Positions 8,513 to 11,091 of a DNA stretch of 11,091 nt are shown here, piece by piece (position 1 is the first letter of the stretch; every line of letters starts with the position of its first letter). A program made the translations under genes and the position numbers. Origin of the DNA: Flammeovirgaceae bacterium UBA4659 (GTDB taxonomy: Bacteria > Bacteroidota > Bacteroidia > Cytophagales > Cyclobacteriaceae); contig DHLV01000140.1 of assembly GCA_002405445.1 (NCBI GenBank), positions 8,013 through 19,103 on the forward strand, read 5' to 3'. The notes beneath the pieces were generated by a model. That model had not been told where the DNA came from. It made no database searches and saw only the letters and a list, made by a program, of their open reading frames with translations.

Positions 8513-8982
8513 CAATATTTCTTTAGCAGGATCTTCAATTCAACAATCAATCGATCGGTTTCTTCGCGTGTGCCCAAGTTGTAATACCCGCGAATGTGCC
8601 TGTCGGTATCGATCAGCACTGTTTTCTTCGGTGCCCGAATTAATAACACGCAATCACGCCATTGTGTTAGGTCTGACGGCAAAAAAACTGAAGTCACTTC
8701 TTGCCGGTCAATCTCCTCCCAAACATGTTTTAAATGGTCAAGTTCAGATTCTGCAGGGTGATACGTAACAAGGGTAGGCTTGGCACCCCACAAGATTGAA
8801 GTCAGCAGCGAATCTGGAACCTGGTAGGGCTTTGTCTGATTCTCAACACAGACAGAATCGACACCATTTGGATAGTAGACGGGAATATCAAATTCATTTC
8901 TCCCGAACAATTTGAGGAAGATAAAAATGGCAACGGGCAGTATCAACGCCAGCGATAACAAGATTGCCTTCAAGCTCTTCAT
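8512..8982 (-). CDS. SCO1/SenC-like protein lacking the copper-binding residues
   Basis: Protein of 156 residues, shorter than usual SCO proteins (roughly 200 or more). An N-terminal membrane anchor (about 5-26) is followed by FGRNEFDIPVYYPNGVD, which matches the start of Bacteroidota SCO proteins. The C-terminal part (TVLIDTDRHIRGYYNLGTRE, then DRLIVELKILLKKY) is clearly SCO-like. The middle, where SCO carries CPxxC, reads KPTLVTYHPAESELDHL and has no Cys. The only cysteines are C45 and C111. Aligning VLIDTDRHIRGYY with the family places Ala117 where the copper-ligand His should be. All three ligands of a working SCO (Cys, Cys, His) thus seem absent. It is probably a thioredoxin-fold protein on the periplasmic face that is structural, regulatory or uses other residues. 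The frame is clean, so this does not look like random decay. It starts 14 bases after a hairpin and overlaps DUF420 by one base. Confidence 0.82.
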   Translation of the reverse strand: MKSLKAILLSLALILPVAIFIFLKLFGRNEFDIPVYYPNGVDSVCVENQTKPYQVPDSLLTSILWGAKPTLVTYHPAESELDHLKHVWEEIDRQEVTSVFLPSDLTQWRDCVLLIRAPKKTVLIDTDRHIRGYYNLGTREETDRLIVELKILLKKY

Positions 8983-8984
8983 GG

Positions 8985-9023
8985 ATTCAAAAAATAAAGG
9001 CTAAAGTTACACACCTTAGCCTT
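8985..9023 (-). terminator. Probable rho-independent terminator after subunit IV
   Basis: On the - strand an 8-base perfect stem (AAGGCTAA / TTAGCCTT; + strand arms 8997-9004 and 9016-9023) with an 11-base loop is followed by TATTTTTTG. It begins 26 bases after the subunit IV stop and its T run ends a few bases before the SCO-like start. The stem has only four G-C pairs and the loop is large, so termination may be partial and act as attenuation. Confidence 0.6.
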
Positions 9024-9049
9024 CCGTTGTTTTTAAATTGATTGATGGA

Positions 9050-9394
9050 TCACCACCGGATAAAGTTGATGTCGGATATCTTCATGCCTTCGTACACAAA
9101 TGCTACCAGCATCCAAATGATAAACACCGTGGGAATCAGGATCGACCAGAACAGCACTTTTACCTCGTAGCGCAAGTGCATGAATTCACCAACAATGTAA
9201 CCTGCTTTTACAATGGTCATCAGCACGAATATGGTAACCTTTGAAATATGGTACTGATGCGGTACCAGAAAAGCCACGAGGAATTCAAATATAGTGATCA
9301 ATAACATGTACCCCGCAACCCGCCACAGATGATTGATCTTCTCTCTATCGGGGGGTAACACCTCAACCTCCGGTTCGTCTGCGTAATGTGCCAT
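9050..9394 (-). CDS. Cytochrome c oxidase subunit IV (prokaryotic COX4_pro type)
   Basis: Small oxidase subunit of 114 residues. A short charged N-terminal tail (about 1-24) lies before three membrane segments at about 26-44, 50-73 and 80-102. The middle segment holds the family signature (VKAGYIVGEFMHLRYEVK, with His73). Proteins of this family accompany caa3- and bo3-type oxidases and stabilise the subunit I/III core rather than take part in catalysis. The start ATG 9394 gives MAHYADEP and is the first usable codon. The gene lies 61 bases after the longer subunit III gene, in an AT-rich spacer that could hold a promoter, and is followed by a hairpin terminator. It probably completes the structural part of the oxidase operon. 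Confidence 0.92.
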   Translation of the reverse strand: MAHYADEPEVEVLPPDREKINHLWRVAGYMLLITIFEFLVAFLVPHQYHISKVTIFVLMTIVKAGYIVGEFMHLRYEVKVLFWSILIPTVFIIWMLVAFVYEGMKISDINFIRW

Positions 9395-9403
9395 ATCCAG
9401 ATT

Positions 9404-9436
9404 AAAATTTATGATTTTAGATTTACAATTATCAAA
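9404..9436 (-). promoter_or_regulatory. Possible Bacteroidota-type promoter before subunit IV
   Basis: In the 61-base AT-rich spacer, the - strand has TTTG (+ strand 9433-9436) and, 21 bases later, TAAATTTT (9404-9411). The known Bacteroidota pattern is TTTG, about 19-21 bases, TAnnTTTG; the last base differs here. Transcription would begin only a few bases before ATG 9394. The AT-rich background makes a chance match quite possible. Confidence 0.25.
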
Positions 9437-9455
9437 ACCTTCTTTTGCTGAAGCG

Positions 9456-10223
9456 TTACACTAAATAAAAGAATGTGAACACAAATACCCACACCAGATC
9501 TACAAAGTGCCAATACAAGCCCACTTTTTCCACCATCTCATAATGACCTCTTCGCTGGTAAACACCCGTTACTGTATTGTAGTAGATAAGGAAATTAAGC
9601 AACACACCGCTGAATACATGGAAGCCATGGAAGCCTGTGATGAAGAAAAAGAAATCCGCGAATGGCTTCGGTCCATATTGATTGATATGAAGGTTGGCCC
9701 CGACCACGTCTCTCATGATCCATTGCCCGTCAACGAAATCTTTCACTTTGGTAGCTGTGTCAGTCCCGACAATAAAGTGAGTCCACTCCCAAGCCTGGCA
9801 GCTCAGAAACGTAATTCCTCCAACGATTGTCCATAGCATCCACTTCTCAACAGCTTTGCGATCCATCCGATGCCCTGCCTCCACGGCCAAAACCATGGTA
9901 ACACTGCTCATAATAAGGATGAAAGTCATTAAACCTACAAACACAAGGGGCGCTTCTAATCCGTGGAAAAACGGAACGGCATCAAAAACTTTTTCCGGAA
10001 TGGGCCACCATTCAGCACTAAAGGCGAAATCGTCAGGCACTCCGGCATAGGCCTTATGGGCTGAGCGCACCAAACCGTAGGTAATTAACAATCCGGAAAA
10101 CGTAAATGCATCAGAAAGCAAGAAGAACCACATCATCAATTTGCCATAGCTGGCGTTCATGGGTGATACTCCCCCATTCCATACGTCTTGATCCGGTGCG
10201 GTTGTAGTGGTTGCGTGTGCCAT
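9456..10223 (-). CDS. ctaE: Cytochrome c oxidase subunit III (long copy)
   Basis: Core subunit of a heme-copper oxidase, in the cytoplasmic membrane next to subunit I, where it helps keep proton uptake and the active site stable. The 255 residues carry five membrane segments (about 28-52, 92-114, 129-150, 187-214, 232-255), the bacterial five-helix form. Visible family marks are MMWFFLLSDAFTFSG (Asp38 at the place of the DCCD-reactive Glu of mitochondrial subunit III), FLSCQAWEW (Glu146), FFFFITGFHGFHVFSG and GLYWHFVDLVWVFVFTFFYL at the end. The start ATG 10223 (MAHATTTTAP) is 27 bases after the stop of the short subunit III gene, consistent with one operon. The stretch between the first two helices holds a Trp/Pro-rich external loop (FSAEWWPIPEK). 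The reading frame is intact. Confidence 0.95.
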   Translation of the reverse strand: MAHATTTTAPDQDVWNGGVSPMNASYGKLMMWFFLLSDAFTFSGLLITYGLVRSAHKAYAGVPDDFAFSAEWWPIPEKVFDAVPFFHGLEAPLVFVGLMTFILIMSSVTMVLAVEAGHRMDRKAVEKWMLWTIVGGITFLSCQAWEWTHFIVGTDTATKVKDFVDGQWIMRDVVGANLHINQYGPKPFADFFFFITGFHGFHVFSGVLLNFLIYYNTVTGVYQRRGHYEMVEKVGLYWHFVDLVWVFVFTFFYLV

Positions 10224-10250
10224 TCTTATGTCAATTCAGGTGAAGATGTT

Positions 10251-10829
10251 TTATCGTAGCAATGTTAAGAAAACGAACAAATATAGCCAAAGAACGCCTA
10301 AAAAATGCCAATAAGTTGTGCACATTTCTACCTGGTTGAGGTTAAAGCGGTTTCGCAGGGCGTTGGCCAACACCACCAATAAGAAGACAATCGCGCTAAT
10401 AATGTGGGCTGCATGCAACCCTGTGATGATATATAAAAACGACCCGGAAGGATTCCCTACCAAATAAATGCTAGATTCAATCAAACTGCCCCAGCCCATC
10501 CATTGCAAAGCCAAAAAAATAACGCCCGCAACACTTGTTAACACAATCATATTTTTTGCGTTCGCCAGCTGATTGCGTTTCACAGCAAAATAAGTCCATT
10601 GCATGGTGAAACTGCTCAGCAAAATCACAATGGTGGAATAGGTAAACAGCGCAGGCAGCTCAAATACCTGCCAATTACCCTCAGCCCTGCGAACGATATA
10701 CCCCGAAGTAAATGCCATAAACAACACAAACACACTTGCCATAAACAACCACAACCCAAACTTTTTGGGGTGCATGGCCAGCGGTCTTTTGGGTTCTTCA
10801 ACAATCTTTAAATCAGCTACCTCATTCAT
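10251..10829 (-). CDS. Cytochrome c oxidase subunit III-like protein (short copy)
   Basis: A second subunit III-family protein of 192 residues with five membrane segments (about 24-45, 60-83, 95-113, 131-157, 172-190). The ends match the longer copy: FLYIITGLHAAHIISAIVF and CTTYWHFLGVLWLYLFVFLTL. Compared with the longer copy it lacks the long loop after helix 1, and both acidic landmarks are gone: MASVFVLF has Val33 where the longer copy has Asp38, and FLALQWMGW has Gly112 where the longer copy has Glu146. Tandem short and long subunit III genes are usual in Bacteroidota oxidase clusters, so this is a genuine second subunit rather than a decayed duplicate. It may assemble with the same oxidase. 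The start ATG 10829 is 18 bases after the ctaB stop, so the two genes are very likely co-transcribed. Confidence 0.92.
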   Translation of the reverse strand: MNEVADLKIVEEPKRPLAMHPKKFGLWLFMASVFVLFMAFTSGYIVRRAEGNWQVFELPALFTYSTIVILLSSFTMQWTYFAVKRNQLANAKNMIVLTSVAGVIFLALQWMGWGSLIESSIYLVGNPSGSFLYIITGLHAAHIISAIVFLLVVLANALRNRFNLNQVEMCTTYWHFLGVLWLYLFVFLTLLR

Positions 10830-10847
10830 ACAATAAATATTTGATGA

Positions 10848-11091
10848 TCATATTTTATCCAACAAATACGCAACCTGCACGATGGGCAAATACAAAAAAG
10901 AGCCAAACATAATGCGCTTGGCGGATTGTGTACTGCCCGTTTTCATCAATGAAAAAGTCTGCGCGAAAAAAGCTGCTCCGCATACCGTAGCCACAATGCC
11001 AGAGTCAAGCCCGGTAATCCCAAACTTAGTGGGCAGTAACCCTAACGGAATAAGGAACAGCGTATAGACCATGATTTGAATAGCGGTATTC
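10848..11091 (-). CDS. ctaB: Protoheme IX farnesyltransferase (heme O synthase), C-terminal part
   Basis: Integral membrane prenyltransferase that adds a farnesyl group to heme B to give heme O, the precursor of heme A for the oxidase encoded downstream. Only the last 81 complete codons are in the window; the frame is open through the right edge. ATG 11072 is internal, because the codons before it read NTAIQI, in line with the family's pattern before the YTLxLxPL helix. Visible marks are the helix VYTLFLIPLGLLPTKFG, a helix around GIVATVCGAAFFAQTFSL, and the typical C-terminal block SAKRIMFGSFLYLPIVQVAYLLDK. The catalytic Asp-rich loops (NxxxD) lie outside the window, so activity cannot be judged. 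It leads the oxidase genes here with 18-base spacing to the next one. Confidence 0.92.
   Translation of the reverse strand, partial: NTAIQIMVYTLFLIPLGLLPTKFGITGLDSGIVATVCGAAFFAQTFSLMKTGSTQSAKRIMFGSFLYLPIVQVAYLLDKI

Noticed and set aside
8984..9000. Promoter for the SCO-like gene within its T-rich leader (TATTTTTTG)
   Set aside because: It is one base off the TAnnTTTG spacing, lies nearly on top of the start codon, lacks a matching TTTG box, and is better explained as the T run of the hairpin.
9507..9836. Open frame on the + strand (109 codons) opposite subunit III
   Set aside because: It is antisense to a clear subunit III gene, has no recognisable motif, and has no separate promoter or conserved feature.

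Overview
The window looks like chromosomal DNA of an aerobic Bacteroidota, probably Cytophagales-like. This is inferred from three things: the fused long-form PurL with Bacteroidota-style motifs, the gene order ctaB - two subunit III genes - subunit IV - SCO-like - DUF420, and start codons that lack Shine-Dalgarno sequences. No strain or species can be named from the sequence alone. Every part of the window is densely coding. There is no gap above 100 bases, and I see no rRNA, tRNA, CRISPR array, insertion sequence or phage gene.

Left part (1-3694, + strand): purL, formylglycinamidine ribonucleotide synthase of purine biosynthesis. It is complete at the 3' end, but its first codons lie outside the window. 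It converges on the next gene with only 10 bases between the two stop codons.

Middle and right part (3705-11091, all on the - strand, so transcription runs from right to left): a terminal-oxidase biogenesis cluster. In transcription order it holds the C-terminal end of ctaB (heme O synthase), a short subunit III-like gene, a second longer subunit III gene, subunit IV, a probable hairpin terminator, a SCO-like protein, a DUF420 (CtaM/YozB-like) membrane protein, an 84-residue exported CxxC protein, a DUF983 double-CxxC membrane protein, and a 1207-residue NtrY-type sensor histidine kinase with 12 predicted membrane segments. The first four genes make heme and structural parts of a caa3/aa3-type cytochrome c oxidase. 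The next four look like copper, heme or assembly helpers. The kinase ends the run and may be co-transcribed with them.

The most interesting points are these. The SCO-like protein has lost all three expected copper ligands. A tiny exported CxxC protein sits two genes downstream of it. The short subunit III paralogue has lost both acidic landmark residues of the family. The sensor kinase has an unusually elaborate membrane part. I see no clearly new mobile or defence system here.
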